Assembly: GCA_022747635.1 (NCBI GenBank) | Contig: JAKTNV010000023.1 | Location: 5,903,348 to 5,967,347 of the forward strand | Direction: 5' to 3' | Origin: Hetaerina americana | Lineage: Eukaryota; Arthropoda; Insecta; Odonata; Calopterygidae | DNA: 64,000 bases | Shown: positions 12,701 through 27,700 of the stretch, one piece after another | Layout: every line of letters begins with the position of its first letter | Numbering within the stretch: the first letter of the stretch is position 1 | Program-made: the position numbers and the translations under genes | Notes under the pieces: generated by a model | Told to the model about the DNA's origin: nothing | What the model saw: only the letters and a program-made list of their open reading frames with translations | The model's database searches: none

Positions 12701-15700
12701 TCTGGGTGCGAATTATACATAAGGTGCGTGATATTGATGGGAAAATATGGTAATATATTTCCATGCTAGCAATCTATTATTTACAATGCCCTCAACTTTG
12801 AAGTCTTATTTTGCGAGATAGCACAACATGACACCAATTAATGAGTTATTTAACATAAAATGAATCACTTTCCCAAAATGTATTGTGCTCTACCATCATA
12901 GAATTCTTAAACTCAAAAAAATTCTGAGTGAATCTTTCTGAAGTGAAATACATCATTCATAAATCTATGCCTTCTGAGCATTTAAAAATATGCAAAATTA
13001 TTCAAGCCTAATCTACATAAAAACTTTAAAAAATATTTCCCCATCAGAAAATAATGGGCCTAGTGGCCCACTAGTGGCTGTGGCTTTGTAAATATTCTCA
13101 GTTGCAAGAATGGCCAGGCACCATGAAACATACAAGATTCACTAACTGAATCAAATACATATCTGCCTGGGATGAGGCAATTTTTGAAGTAGTTCTTCTT
13201 TTGCTTTCATAATATCTCACAGGAAAAAGATCCAAGCTCTTAGATTAGTATAGTAGGCATGTGTCATGTTAATGAACCACTAACTATTATTGGCTTCAAC
13301 TGGTCATCTGAATGCCTAATGGAATTATTCATCTGGGATTCATCATGCATGGGGATGGCCTCAGGATATTTAGGCACTAAAATAGGTATGTATACTTGAA
13401 ATTTTCCATAACAGGAGTTGCCAATATTTTAATTATATATGGGGTGAGCGGATATGTATTAGGGAGGAGCGACCGATACAAATGTTCAACTTTTTTATTG
13501 TAAACCATCTGTGGAGAATATAAAAGTTCACATGGTAATTTTATAGTATTTTATGTTCTTCTAAGGTAAATATGATCAAAAAAGTTTTAATTCAATTATT
13601 ATATTCTAATGACATTAAATAAATTTGCCATAGCCCTTTTGACAGAATTTTAACAATTAAATTAAAATATATGGCAGATTCTAAAAGGGGCAAATACATC
13701 CGAAAAATTTCAGCCAAACTGGCAAGTAATTTTTTGCTGAGCATTTATATCCTATTTGATATTTATATGCTAGCTATGCTATATATTATAACCCAGATAA
13801 TATTCATATGCTAGTATGTACACCTGGCTTTGTCATGGAGAAGACTCTTTACCAACACAAAATTATTTTATTATATATAATGATTCTATTTATTATTATG
13901 GTTATATCCTAATTTATTTCATGTATGATTGGATATTAAATAACCCAAGATGGTTAAAGGGCATCATTTTACAACTTGCCTCTGCTTTACCCCATCTCCA
14001 ACTGTTTTTTTACTTATTTCATATCAGATTTGCTTTCGCAAATATTCATCAATGTTTTTCATATGAAAGACAGTAAATCTCAAAGCTACATACAGTTGAG
14101 GAATTTATGCTAAAAAATAAATCAATGCCAGATGCATTAATCTTCCTTAATTATAAGCCAGTTTTTAAGCAATGCTTTTAACATATTGATTTATTTATTC
14201 ATTACACTGAATTTTAATATTAAATATGAAAATGATTGCACATAAAATAATATTTATCGAAATTATAAATTATAGTTCACAGAGATTAAGTGATAAAATT
14301 AATGTCCATATCTTATGAGGGTCATAAAATATATGTATTTTGATTGACCTCACTGCTATCTATGCACTGAGGTAGAGGTCCCACACAGCACACCATCATA
14401 TGGAACCAAGGTTTATCCTCACTGAGACCCCTTTATAAATGCATATCTCTCACTTATAAGAAGGCTTAACACCATTACTCCCATACATGATTATACTCAA
14501 GCAAACACTAAACCAACACATGATTCTCCTTGGGGGCATAGTATCCTTCAGAAAGGACATAATTTATAAATTCACTCAAAGGGGAGGAACAACTGCACTG
14601 TTCATGAATCACTACAGGATACGGACTACATTGTCTGTGACCCTCACATTCAGCCAGCTGCTAAAGAGCTTAGAAACTACCAACACTGCAAATGGCTGTT
14701 AAACATAATGCCTACATATTAGAAAAAATATATTTTTATAAGCATCAATAATGGCATATGGGCAGTTAAATATATATGATTTTGACTCATTGGTTCTTAT
14801 TTCTACTATTATGCTGGAAGCATCAGTGTAATATAGTTATTTAATTAAGTTATGTACTTAAATTTGAAATACAAAAAATACTCATCTCAAATAGATATGG
14901 ATGGCATCAACATGATATTTCGAAATATATTAAGTAGGACCTTGACCTGGAATGCTTCAGAGTATTATTCTAAATACAAAATTTTAATAAAATATAATTG
15001 GGCCACATAGGATTCAAATAGGGTTTTTCTAGTGCTTAGATAACAAAAAATAATTATCCATTTTATTCCAATATTTGAAAATGAGCCAGTAACCTAATAT
15101 GAGCCAAAACTATTTTTAAATGGATGGTGATATGTATTAATACAGTACTACCAGTTTCATCACATGGGTGACATCATCAGGTGTCTGAAAATGTTAGCTA
15201 TTTACAAAGTTTGTCTTATTCCAAAAAGATTATGTTCACAAGGTTGAGCCTGATACCATTCCATTGAAATGGTAGCTTACTTGGTTAAAGCACTTGGCCA
15301 GAAATCAAGGGATTCAGGTTCCAGTACAGTTCAAGGTAAATTATTTTTCAAATGAAATTTCTGCATCATTGCGATTTTTTTAGGTAAGTCAATTTGATCG
15401 TTATTCATATTATTTCATATTAACCTTCCACATGTACAACCATACAGATTCCTAGTAGCTCATTATTACAGTGGCCAAACTACACTAATAGGATTTAACG
15501 TAAATACTTGAAAATTTCATATCATATACCTGTGTTTGCCCCTGGACCAAACAACCGTACTTTAGAAGTGTAGAAAATGACTAACCACTTCCATGGATAA
15601 CTACCAATGTCATTCATAACTTGTAAGTCACCTGTTGCCATACATAGAATGACATCTATTAGTGTAAAAGTTAAGGAATAACCTCGTAGGCCTGAGCTCA

Positions 15701-18700
15701 AACAGAATGTCTAAATATTATGATCATGTACGTAGAGTATTCCAGATATATTCCACAATCGGTAATGATGGAGAAGGCAACCTCCCAGCACTGGGCTGAA
15801 CAAAATCATAAGCCAAACTGAAGGAATAGATTTGGCAAAATGTTTGTCTTTACATATTTAATTTCACAATAGCTGCCTCTTTCAGCTACTGATGAAAACC
15901 AAAATGTATTCACACTGAAAAAATAAATAACTACTGAATTTAAGAACAAAAATTACATGTAGGCGTTGCCTTGTTGGACAAATATTTTCATGACATATAC
16001 ATTCATTTTTTATACCAATTCTTTCCTGAGATTTATCTAATTATGCTCAAGAATAAACATACATACAGCTCAGGAGGAGTAAATTGCTACAAAAATTTAT
16101 TTTGAATGGTCCAAGTTGGTATCCTTCTTTACTAAGTAATTTGATCAAGTAAGATTCCATTTAAAACAAAGTAAATGTAAGTAAAATGATAGCATAGGAT
16201 AGCTCAATGAAAAGAGTATTCCCTGAAACTGTAGAATGTATGACAATACTATAATCTAAGTAGATGAAATCATAGTGATTCCCTCTTCCTACATTCAATT
16301 ACATCACTAATATTTGTCAAGATGATTATTATATAAGCGTGCTCTTAGCTGTGATGCAGTGGTTGGGGATCTGAGAAGCTTTTTAACACATATTACATTC
16401 ATTAATTAGAGAAAGGGTCTTCAATAGGCTCACATTTGGTGGTAATCAAAGATAACTTTAGAAATAATATGATGCAGTAAATCCTCAAATTAAGTCACCA
16501 GGTTTATGCCCGATATGATGCAGTGCCCATTGTATCCTGGGAAAATTAAAAAAATACTATATATATCCAGTTAGACTATTCACTAGCCGCTGAGTTACCT
16601 TTATTTTGCATTCAAGCAACCTTTTTCATTCTTCAATTAAATATATATAAGCCCAATCTCAGCAATAGCTACAATGAAACAATACTCTTAACGCAGATTG
16701 ATATTGTCAAGGGAAGTACTTTTTCATCATCATCTACACTTTTTTCTTTTATTTTAGGAGCTTAACAATTCATGAATCTATTTCCTTTACTCAAACACTA
16801 CCCCTTCATAAATATGACCACATTCTGGTAATTAGTTCATCTTTTATGCATTGTTTCTATTCATATTGCCACCATGACACATATCATGCAAGTAGAGATT
16901 TTTTATTTGCATTAACATTAACTTTTTTTGTAATTTGATCTTCAATGCTGAGCCCTTTTCAAAATATTTGATCATATCTGAGCCATGACAAATCACGTTA
17001 ATTTTATGATGTTTCTGTTGGGCATAGGAAATAAAAATTTGCAAATTAAAATCAGAATAAAACAAAAATAAATAGGTAATAGCACCATGACTGCTACAGA
17101 ATTGAAAATCAAGTATGTAAGCTACTACCACTACACTCTGCTCATCAAGAATATCTCGGCTAATAAACACAAACATTTAATGAAGAATAGCATAAGTGCA
17201 GATTGAAAATTCTGGCCAAAACACAGCTTTAATTTTAACTTTTATAAATCTCATTAAAAATTGTTTTTGATCCAAACTATCAGGACAATGATGCAATTAC
17301 CTCATAAAAACTAATGAACTTTGTGAACAAACAGGCACAATAATCTGGTTCCTCTTTAAGTCACACTTTTTTGTCACGCTTGTCAGACATAATTGAGGAC
17401 TCACTGCATAGTTCATATATAAGTAAACAGAAGAGTTTAGGTAACAAGCTTTACTGGCAGGAGTGAGACTGATACAGTTTTACATAAACACAAAAGTAAC
17501 AAAAAAGAATTAAGAGCGATTTGGCTAAAACATGCCGGTCAGACAATTTTGACAATGACACTTCCCAGTTAGTAACATCCCAGTACCACTGCTACGTAGC
17601 CCAGGGATTATTTGGTTAATAAATAAATGACTTAGCAGCAGATATGCATATTTCAAATCTAATAAGTAAGGAAAGAGTAATACATACTGGCAAACCTGGA
17701 TCACCTCTTTCACCCTTACTTCCAAATTCACCCTGAGCTCCCTGCCAAAAAAGAAGACTGGATTAATCTCAAACTCATGATTTTATTATCACATATAAAA
17801 ATACAATAAAAAAAATGATTCTACTTAGTGTAAAATACTGATCTAATGTGCAGAAAATGTTTTGATGCATCAAATATTCAACTGCATGCACCTTTTAACT
17901 AATCTGTATCCCAATAAAAATTTAAGTACTCAAAATATGACATGCCAGTCCTAAATAATATACCAGTCTCCGATCAGAACATTCTCTAAATTTTGAAAAA
18001 AGTTGCATAACCTTCGCTAAAAACTACAATTATGTAACTTATACTTACATTTGCCAAAATGAATAGAAATATCATATTTGCACTCTCCTTGTCCAGTGCA
18101 TTTCCTCTTACTTCCATTCCTTTTATTTTCATTATAACTTTTCATATTCTCTGACTGACTCTGCCATTTCCACCCCATTTAAATTTTGGAAAATTACAAC
18201 CACCAAGTCAATTTGAATATTTATTTTATTCACAATTTTATAAATAATTAAATATCTAACAATATTAGGCATAACTTAAACATCTGTATGGAATCCAGAA
18301 TTCTATTCTGTTTTATACTACCAAATTAACAAATGAACATTTGTTTTTGAAAATTCCAAGTCTTGTGGTTAGTGATGCTAATTATACACAAATATTTCTA
18401 GCTTAAAATTAACATATTTCATATTATTTCCTAAATTAATTATTAATGTCACCAATTAATCATACAAAATAACATACCTTCATTCCATCTAGACCAGGAG
18501 GTCCCTGGAAAATATAAACAAAAATGAGAATTCTAAAATCCCACAATGGCAAAAACATTACCACGAAGGAGAAATAAAATGTAGGTTAGGCACAAGGTTG
18601 GTGTTGGTAAATAATTGAAACTGGTGGCAGCAGCAAAATAGGGGGAAATCACACCCAAAACAACCCCAAAGCTGAAGCATGAGGAAAAGGGGAGTCCGAA

Positions 18701-21700
18701 GAAAATCAGTGGCAAGGTGGGGCCACATGCACAAATTTATTTGATATCAATGTACATAATACAGGATCGACACGAGTGTTCATCATTCTAGATATGTAAG
18801 TCCCTTCTCTATTCGTACACGTTTATAAAGTTTTTATGATTTGTTCTTTTTTTTTAAAAATTCACTCACAAGAAAGCGTCACAAACTTTGTGGATATGGC
18901 CCTAAAAGAGCTGGAGAGAGAGAGGAACTTGCTTTCAGGAGAAGCGACCTATTTGGCGTCGAGGTTGGTATTTGTGTTAGAATGACGGTGGGTAGAGAGC
19001 ACAGGGGGGTTCTGAGAACCATCTGACCTTACCATGGAGCCAGGTTTCCCCGACTCCCCTGGTCGACCTGGTTCCCCTCGCAGACCCATAGGACCCTGTA
19101 ACAGAATTGTAAACATCAAGCCATTACAACACAAAAAATTTTTTTATTTCACAAAAAAGTGAAAAAATGGCAGAAAACAATCATTTATCTTAAATTCAGT
19201 AAGCCATGAGGATTGGGAGATGACTGGGAATACTCCAAGAGAATATACATATGAAATCAACAAACTTTTCAACCTTTTAAATATGACCAAAAAATTTTTT
19301 CCTTCTCTGAGACACTCATGATCTGATAAAAAAATATTTTCTCCAAGTTTCAACATGAAAGTATAAAAGGTCAATAGCATGTTACTCATCCTAAAAAGAA
19401 ATTGAAACAAAAGCTTGCAAACATGGGTATTATCCAATTATGCGATTTTACAAGCAAAGAAAGGAGTCAATTTGGCATATACCTACTTTTCTGTAAAATT
19501 GAAAATGGATATTCAAAGTGCTTCCAGTTGAATTACTGTTTCTTTCATGTATTTCCAATTTGAATCATACCAAGAAAAATCAATTATGCTTTGAGTAGCA
19601 TTCAAACCTATTAGTAATGTCCAGAACAGGTCCAATGGCCCTATGATTACTGATGTCTAAAATAAAGACACATTACTCCATTAACTGCAAAGATAGCATG
19701 GAAAAGACACCTGAAAATAGATAGCAACAAAATCACAAGTTACAGACTGAAGTAGTACTATGACTGATATCTAGGAAAGAGTATATTAAAGTGGTAAGAG
19801 TAAGCACTATGAATTTCACACCATGTGTTCAGAAACCAATATCGATACAAAATCCTTAATGTTGCTTATTTTAACATAGAGATATGAAAGGGTAATGATT
19901 GAGCATTATATAATAGAAACCTAAATTTTTTGTAATTAGACCACTCTTATTGTCCTCACCAAATATTACAATTTCCTACTGATTTATAAGAAGAGGATAA
20001 GGTAACTTTAAAATATAGTTGTATATGGGATTAACCAAATCAGTACTTTCAGCAAAGGAAGGACTTCATAAATATTAATTGTGCACCACCTAGGGTGATC
20101 ATTGATAAAAGTTATAAAATTAACCGGTGACATATCTGGGACAAAACTCATTGCCTTACAGAGCATCTAACAACCTCTTCCCAAAAATAAGAGATCAGTT
20201 GAAACAGAGAACAGAGAAACAGAGAAACAATGATATGTTTCATACCACAAGCTGGATGACAAATGATTCAGAGATCCTTCCATAGAAAGATGGAACGTTA
20301 AGGATAGAAATTCTTACATAAAGACATTTGGATTACCAGTAAGCGGTAAGGTGCAGTTAAGCCATCAGTCTTAAGTGTTCTTATTAATGAAAAATATAAA
20401 ATGACAATGAAAAATTAAATGAATTTATAGAGTTAAAAGGATAATATCCACTGGAACAAAATAATTCCTGCTCTAGAGGGTCTAGGAGTGTGCCATAATG
20501 AAAGAGTAATCCAAAATCTATTTAATTATGATGTGTCTGTATGTTATGTATGTAAGTAACAGTTATTTTAATTGCAATGAAATATTTCTCAAGTAGCCTA
20601 ACAATTTATTTCTTCTTTGTTCTTTTGTTTTTGATCATTATGCTCTCTGACTTGGTTCGTCATTGATTCTGAAATAAACTGGTGTAAAGAAGTTGTTGCT
20701 TGACTTGGCATCATTTTTCCTTGGTTTATGAATCATGAAATTCATGTGCTGCATCCAGTTTTTTACCACAGGTTGTGGACCCAAAAATTTTGATTATGAA
20801 GACAATTTTTTGTGAATGAGTTGCCACAGATACCTTTGAACTATATTTTATCTTAAGTCAAACTTTGAAGGAACCATGATAGGTCAATGTAACAGCATCT
20901 ATACCTAATAGCATGTTAGCTGTAGAGAAACTTCGGTGTTGCTATTTATCATAATTGGACATTTTCAATGATGTTATTGCCAATCCCAAGAAACTGCAAG
21001 AGATGCCGCAATAGCAACTTTTGATGGAGTGATCTGCTAATATACATTGCAATGCAACAATTTCAGTGTTCACTCTGAAAAAGTTATTACTAATTCACCA
21101 AGATTCATGGGATTGAATGAAGACTAATGGTGATAGAAAAGACATAATTAATAAAGATCTCAAGAAGGATTTACAGGATTGGTCTATAAGCCCCTAAACA
21201 GTGCAGTCGGCAATCGGCAGTTGGCAGAAATACTAAAAAAGAGGCCAAAGAAGCAATAGATGGGTGCAAAGCTGCATATGAAGACAACAGTCGAAACAGG
21301 CATTTGGGATTGCTGAGGATGTTGTTCTAAATGAGATCAAAGAATTTAGATTACATAAAGCTCTAGTACATAAACAAGCTAATGTTGTAACCAGATCAGC
21401 TATCTGGCGTTCGGCGCACCATGGATGATGAATTTTTTTCCTGTGATAATGCTTTTTCCATGTTTGTGTACTGAAATCTAAGCACAAACCAAAGGTGATG
21501 GTATCAGAGGATTCACCCATGACCATTAAGTCAGATGCCTTGAGGACAGCACCGTAACAATGGGTAAGTGTGGATGAAGATGGTGGAACGTTCCTGTCAT
21601 CAAGAGGCATGTTTCCCTAGAGAGAAAGGTATCAAGTGAAGTGCTTCAAGTGTATTATGTTTGGGAATAAATTTTATTAGTGTCATATTAGACAAGAAAC

Positions 21701-24700
21701 TTAATCACAAAAAAAGTAAAAAATACCATTTTTTAGCAAGGAAAAATAATAAATTTGATAGAAAGGCCAAAAGTAGTCTTCCTAAAAGATCTATTCATAA
21801 ATCTATTGAAAAAATTGGTCAAGTTCATATAGATTTCTGTGGGGCATAGAAAGTTGTTGCTTATAGGATGACTTAATTTTATGCTTTTCTGTTTTGACGA
21901 CTTAACAATAAAAAAATTTGTAATACCTTAAAGCCTTTAAGTGAAAAATTTAGTAAATTCTTAGAATTTATGGTTAATGGTGGTTGCCTTTATTCCAGTT
22001 TTCTAATTGTGGGGGCATACGTAAAGATTGGTACATCAAGTTTTATTTACTGCACGAGATATACTCCTATAGAGCTTGATACCTGCTGGGGCTTGGTGAA
22101 AACGAATTTTGATTTATTTATTAATAAAATGGATTGCTTATTTACCAATTTCACACAGTATTATCTTGATTTTTTATCACCCAAAATCATTAGAAGTTGT
22201 TCATAAGGCCAAAACCACACTTCATAAGTAACAGTTTTATGTTTCATCAAATGGTTATTTGATAAAGAGTAAAATAAAAATGAGACTTTTTGCATCCCTA
22301 GAAGCACTTTGATTCAGAGCGAGGGATAGTGCTGGCAACTGGAGGGAGAGGTGAGCAACTCCAGCAAAGTGAGGTTAAGGGAGTTGATAGGGAAGACAAG
22401 TAATCAATAACATGCCTCTTCAAGTTGCCTATACAGGAAGTTCTCTCGTGAGACTTATCCACTCAGATTTCAGTCAGTGCATCCGTCATTCTGGTCTTTT
22501 GTTGGCACAGCGGGGGATCCAAAAAATTCTCCTAAGAAGTTCAATTTTCCCCAGGCTAGGGCATTACATGAACAAATTGTATTATCATCATATGCCTAAG
22601 CTCAGATGAATTTTGTCTTCTGATTATGACACTCCGTAGTGTGACAAATAGTACAAAATACTTCATTACTTTGAATATTTCCCCATATAATCCTTACACT
22701 GATACAATCTTCTCATTTCAGTAATTTTGCCCATATATGATAAGACTGAAATTCATTAAATCAATAGTTGATTCCATTTAAAATAATAAATGCTATCAAG
22801 CATTGGGAATAATTTCATTTTTTGCCCACTTAGGAAATTGGCAGGCTTCTAATGAATGACCACAGGAATTTCAAACAACTTATTTTGGAATAAATATAAC
22901 CTTTTTAGCAGGTATTTGAAAGGAATAGGGATAATCCAAGAATCCAATTTCATAGCCTGCAACTTTTATGTGAAAGCCTAATTACACTTCAGAGCCTCTT
23001 TTACTTTAATTCATACACTTCTTCCATCAAAATGTCCAGCTACTGTACAGATGAGCAAAAAATATTTTTTCCAAAAAGTCTCTTAACAATGCAATATGGG
23101 AAATATTGCTGATTGAAGTTTTTGCTTCAGAATGAATATTACCAATACCACCAATGGTTATGAGTGTCATTTGAGTTTTGTTGCATTTATATCTATTTTA
23201 ACTTGTGCCATTTTGAATTATTTTGATATTGCTATTGGATTTATGTTTTTACATCTAATTGTACTATTATATTCAGATAGTCTAAAATCATCTTGCATGT
23301 GTACTAAACTGGAAAGCATCAATTTGATTATGTTTTGAATTTTCTCAAAATGCTGCACAGCTAACTTCTGATCCATAGTGACGCATGCTCCTGAGTAAAA
23401 TTACCCAGAATCTCAATAAAAACCACACTATCAAACACTTGGAGTGAATTAAATATTTTTACCAATAAAGGGTCCCAATATAACCAACATATCCTCTCTT
23501 TTTCCCTCTTTGGCAGAGCGGCAACTTGGCTAATAAATAATCTGGGCAGCTGACTCTGATACTTTAATAACTATAACAGAAATATTTTCATCCACAGCAA
23601 TAACCATGTGTTACATTGTTTAATCTATACTTCTGTAAGTAGTAAAATGTTCCCCAGGTCTCATACATTGCAGCTGTTTTACTGTGAAAGTGTGGAAAAG
23701 ACACTCATTGGCAGCAAAAATGAGGACAGAGCACTAGAAAGATTGAATGTTTCACCAAAAACCTTGATGGTAAAATTAAATAATCTATTCAGCCATTATA
23801 GAAGTAAATTTGCACTGAATCTTATGCCCTCAGTTTCAAAGTTTGTGGGTGACAAGCAGATTAATTGCAGAAAAAATGGTTCCTAATTGGATTGATTGCA
23901 TGGTATCAAGCTTGAATTTCACCTGGGGCTGATATGGCATTGTTCTACAAGGTAAATGATCTATTGAAGGAGTCCGCATAAGAGTTCAAATCAAATGTGT
24001 GAGAGATGATTGAAATGTCTACAGACCATCAGCAGGTACTTTATATTAGAAAAAAGAAAAAAAGGAAGATTATTCAAGAGGGGTTCAAAGAAAAAAACAA
24101 GAGTTTTTATGACAATTTTAGCCCATTATATTTTCTGAAATCTCCTTTCACATGTTACATGCATTTAGCAAGCTGCATTTGTCTTCAATGAAATTCTAAG
24201 CTGTGACATTACTTCGTGGCTCATCAACAATTTTCATCTTCAAAGTCGCTCAGTATATTGCACAGAAAATATTTTGTACATCACCCACTTTGCTGGTGAC
24301 AAGACTAAATTCTTCATGGAATGACTGCTAATGGTAGACATGAAAAGCTCTCACAGATGTATTAGTGTTAACAATCTCACATTCCCACATTCAAACCAAG
24401 TCCCTGTGCCAAAATAGGGAGCCACCTTGTTAAAAGATGCAGATGCAATTTAGTGAAGTGGAGAGGGCAAGAAGTACTCAACCATGTACTTTCCCCTATC
24501 TCTTATTCCTTTCCATTATAGCTGCATGTTAATAAGGATAAATCACTTCCCTTGCTAGCATGCCAAATTTATTCTGAACAACCACACTTTTTCTCAAGAA
24601 GAAATGACCATGAAGTATGGTTAACATGATGAGAGGGAGACAGTGGGTTGAATATAAATATAAAATTCTAACAGAAAATATGAAAATTTTGAATCAGTTA

Positions 24701-27700
24701 CTTTCTGGATTGCAATTAAAAGATAAATTTCATAACTATAGTTATGACACCTTCTCTTCTGCATGAAATTGACACCCAAAGAATGCCATCATAATACCAT
24801 TGACTAGTAAAATATAGAAGTACAAATTAGGAAAATTTTGCAAGATTTTGTCCCATTTAATGGTAAAAAAAGAAGGAAGTGAAATCAAAACATGCCCTCT
24901 TTCTACCTGCTTATATCTGCTTACTTGTCAGCAATATAAATGGTTCAAATGCATCCCACAAATATTTGGTTACTATCCTCTACTCTCTCTCCATCTAATG
25001 CATCAGGTGAGTCGCACAGATTGGGAAGCGAAGAAGATGAATAGGAGGGGAGGACCATTTTAAAAGATTTTGTACTTTTCCACAGACTTTAAAGCACATG
25101 AAAAGTGCTCTTTTAATACAAATACTTCCAAGAAGTGAAACCTGAAACCGTAGAGGAGGGGAGGGTTTAGATGGAAAGGAGTAGGACTTATACTAGGAAA
25201 TGCATAAATCACAAGTAGTTAGTGTACTGGGGTGTTTACTGCCACCAACAGTAGTTCCATACCAGTAAGAAAGATTCACAACACAGACCATCCGTCTCAA
25301 GCCTTAAGGCTGAGGTTGAGGAACAAATGGGTTTGAAAATTAAATAGCATCATTCGGATAATGGCACTGAGTTTGCAAAATAAAGATTTTGATAGGTAAT
25401 TATCTAAAATAAAAAGGCAGAGTAGATGATAGCACAGGCCCCTACTCTCCAGGTCAATGGTGTGGCAGGATGTGCAAAAATGATCTACCTTAGAAAGAGC
25501 TAGACCAATGGTGTATAATGCAGGTTTGGACAATGCAAGGCTGAGGCCATGAAAACTATCATATACCTTAAAAATATGGCTCCTCCTAGATCAGTGATGG
25601 GAAAATTGCTGAAGAGAAATGTGTAGGAAAGTGATTTCATCCCCTTGAGGATTTTTGATTGTGTTTCCTATGCACATATGCCAAAGGAAACCAGGAAAAA
25701 ATGAGCTTGACTCAAAAAGTAAAACATATTTTTGTTGGCTATTATTATCATTCCAAAAGGTATATGTTTGTGACCTAAAAAACCCTAGAAAGATTATAGA
25801 AGTGCCTCAGTATGGGGATGGACATCTCTTGCTTTGAAACATGTTTCAGGCAAAGCAAACCCCTAGTGAACGGAAAGTATCTACAGGCAAAACTCATAGC
25901 TTAAGATGTTTTTCTTGAAGTTAAGAAATAATTTAAAGGATGAATATCAAAGGATGATAACATAAAAAAATGAGGGTACAGTCTCTCGCAATGAAGGGTG
26001 CAATAGAATAGAAAAGAGAAGATGGAAGAGAAAAGAGTATTCAGAAGCAAGTAGAGTGAAGATTATAATGAAGAGGATGCTACAAATTATGTGATTATGA
26101 GGTATCTAGCATGAAATAGACAGCCCAAAAAGTTTTACAATTATTTAATGAACACAACAATGTAAAATTCTTCAGAACCCTTTAGCTAAGCTAACTTTGC
26201 TTATGCTATGCTAGCTTACTTCCTAACCCACATTACTCATTTGATGAACTCTTTTGTGACAATCTTCATTTAAGATAAATTAATAACTTATGCATATATA
26301 TTAAGTAGTATTTACATTGACAACATTTAATATGGATACCATTTATCAAATTGAATTAACTTTATTATGCGGAAGCCATGAATAGTACTAAAAAATGATG
26401 TGGGAACATGCAATGCAAGATGAGTGCTAATCACTTGCTTAAAATCAAGCATAGAAGTTAGTTGAATTGCCTCCAGGTAAAATGGCTATTCAATATAACT
26501 GGATGTAAACATTAAGAAGACTCTGAAGGTAATATAAATGAAATCAGCAAATTTAGAGGCAAAATGATATTCCCTGAGGTATTGTATTGATTATGTCAAG
26601 GCATTCTGTCCTGACACAGATGTAGGACAAACAGAATGTTGCTGTCTCTTTCAGCAGAGTTTATCTTAGAACTGACCACTTAGATGTCATGATCACCTTA
26701 TCACATGGTGATTGGTGTAAAGAAGTATACAGTTTTGAGCCTACAAATTTTGTAAAGCGAGGAGATAAACATTAAGTTTTCCTTCTGAAGAAAACATTGT
26801 ATGGATTAAAGCAAGCATCAAATGCTTGGCATGAGAAAATTTGTAATTTTTTATTAGGTTATGGCTTGACTAAATGTAAATGTAAACCAGGCATTCATTA
26901 TAAAATAAGTAAGGCAAATTGTTTTCCCATGCCTTATGCATAAATTATTTTTTTATTTTTCAAATGATACTCTATGGAGACATGACCTTAAAGCATAATT
27001 GATAAATGCTTCTGAGATGTTAGATCTAGGTCTAGTCAAACAAATATTAGTCATGAGAATTCACTGAGTTGAGATTTGATTTAAAGTAGAGCAAAAGCTA
27101 ATATTGAGGACATTTTTAACAGATATAGTATGGCAGATGGTAAAGTAATTCATAAAATATTGTAAATGGGCTTTTATTAAACAAGACATGGTAGCACTAA
27201 TATTTCCTTAGTAAGATATTGGCCATTTAATGTACGTAGCTGTCTATAAGGCTAGAAATATTCCATTCAGTTAGCTGGTTAAGTCAATTTAACTACAATT
27301 TCACTGCAGAGCAATATAATTTAGTCAAAAGAGTACTCAGGTAGTTAAAGGGTACTTCTGCTCTTAGTCTGTACTATTTTTACAAGAGATGTTCTCCTAA
27401 ACATACAAATTAATTGAAGGTGTCTTGGTAATTATGATATGGCTGCATATTTTCATCAAGGCTGTTCCAAAGAGAAGGGTGATCAAATGTGTGCAATTAT
27501 TAAGAGAGTTATAAAAACCTAATGTTGAAATGGTGTGCCCATGAAATTTTTTCTTTTGTGAAAGATTGTATTGTTTATATGAAACAAGTATTTATATGAG
27601 GGGAAGTGGCGAGAATGTTATTGACAGTTACTGTAATCACAGTAACAATTTTTTTCATGTAGACTATCAGTTTCTTTTTCTATGGCCTTTTGCTTATTTT

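Larger units (their letters stand above)
8687..17687 (-). other. Collagen intron of 9.0 kb with few repeats
   Basis: Apart from a small tandem repeat at 12.5-12.7 kb and a SINE B fragment at 15.27 kb, nothing recognisable was seen. Short open frames here (for example 13816-14076 on plus and 16844-17176 on minus) lack motifs and look like chance in AT-rich DNA. Confidence 0.6.

Noticed and set aside
15541..15552. Minus-strand 12-nt exon-like island (GGG CAA ACA CAG) with AG before and GTATAT after
   Set aside because: In frame, but four codons with only chance-level splice signals and no Gly-X-Y register.
16844..17176. Minus-strand 110-codon open frame
   Set aside because: Low-complexity composition, no recognised domain, no supporting splice or promoter signals.
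21497..21508. TGGTATCAGAG-like primer-binding site
   Set aside because: It lies within the gag remnant; the site after the LTR at 20771 fits better, so this is probably chance.
21233..21610. Minus-strand 125-codon open frame
   Set aside because: No motif, and it overlaps the decayed gag on the opposite strand.
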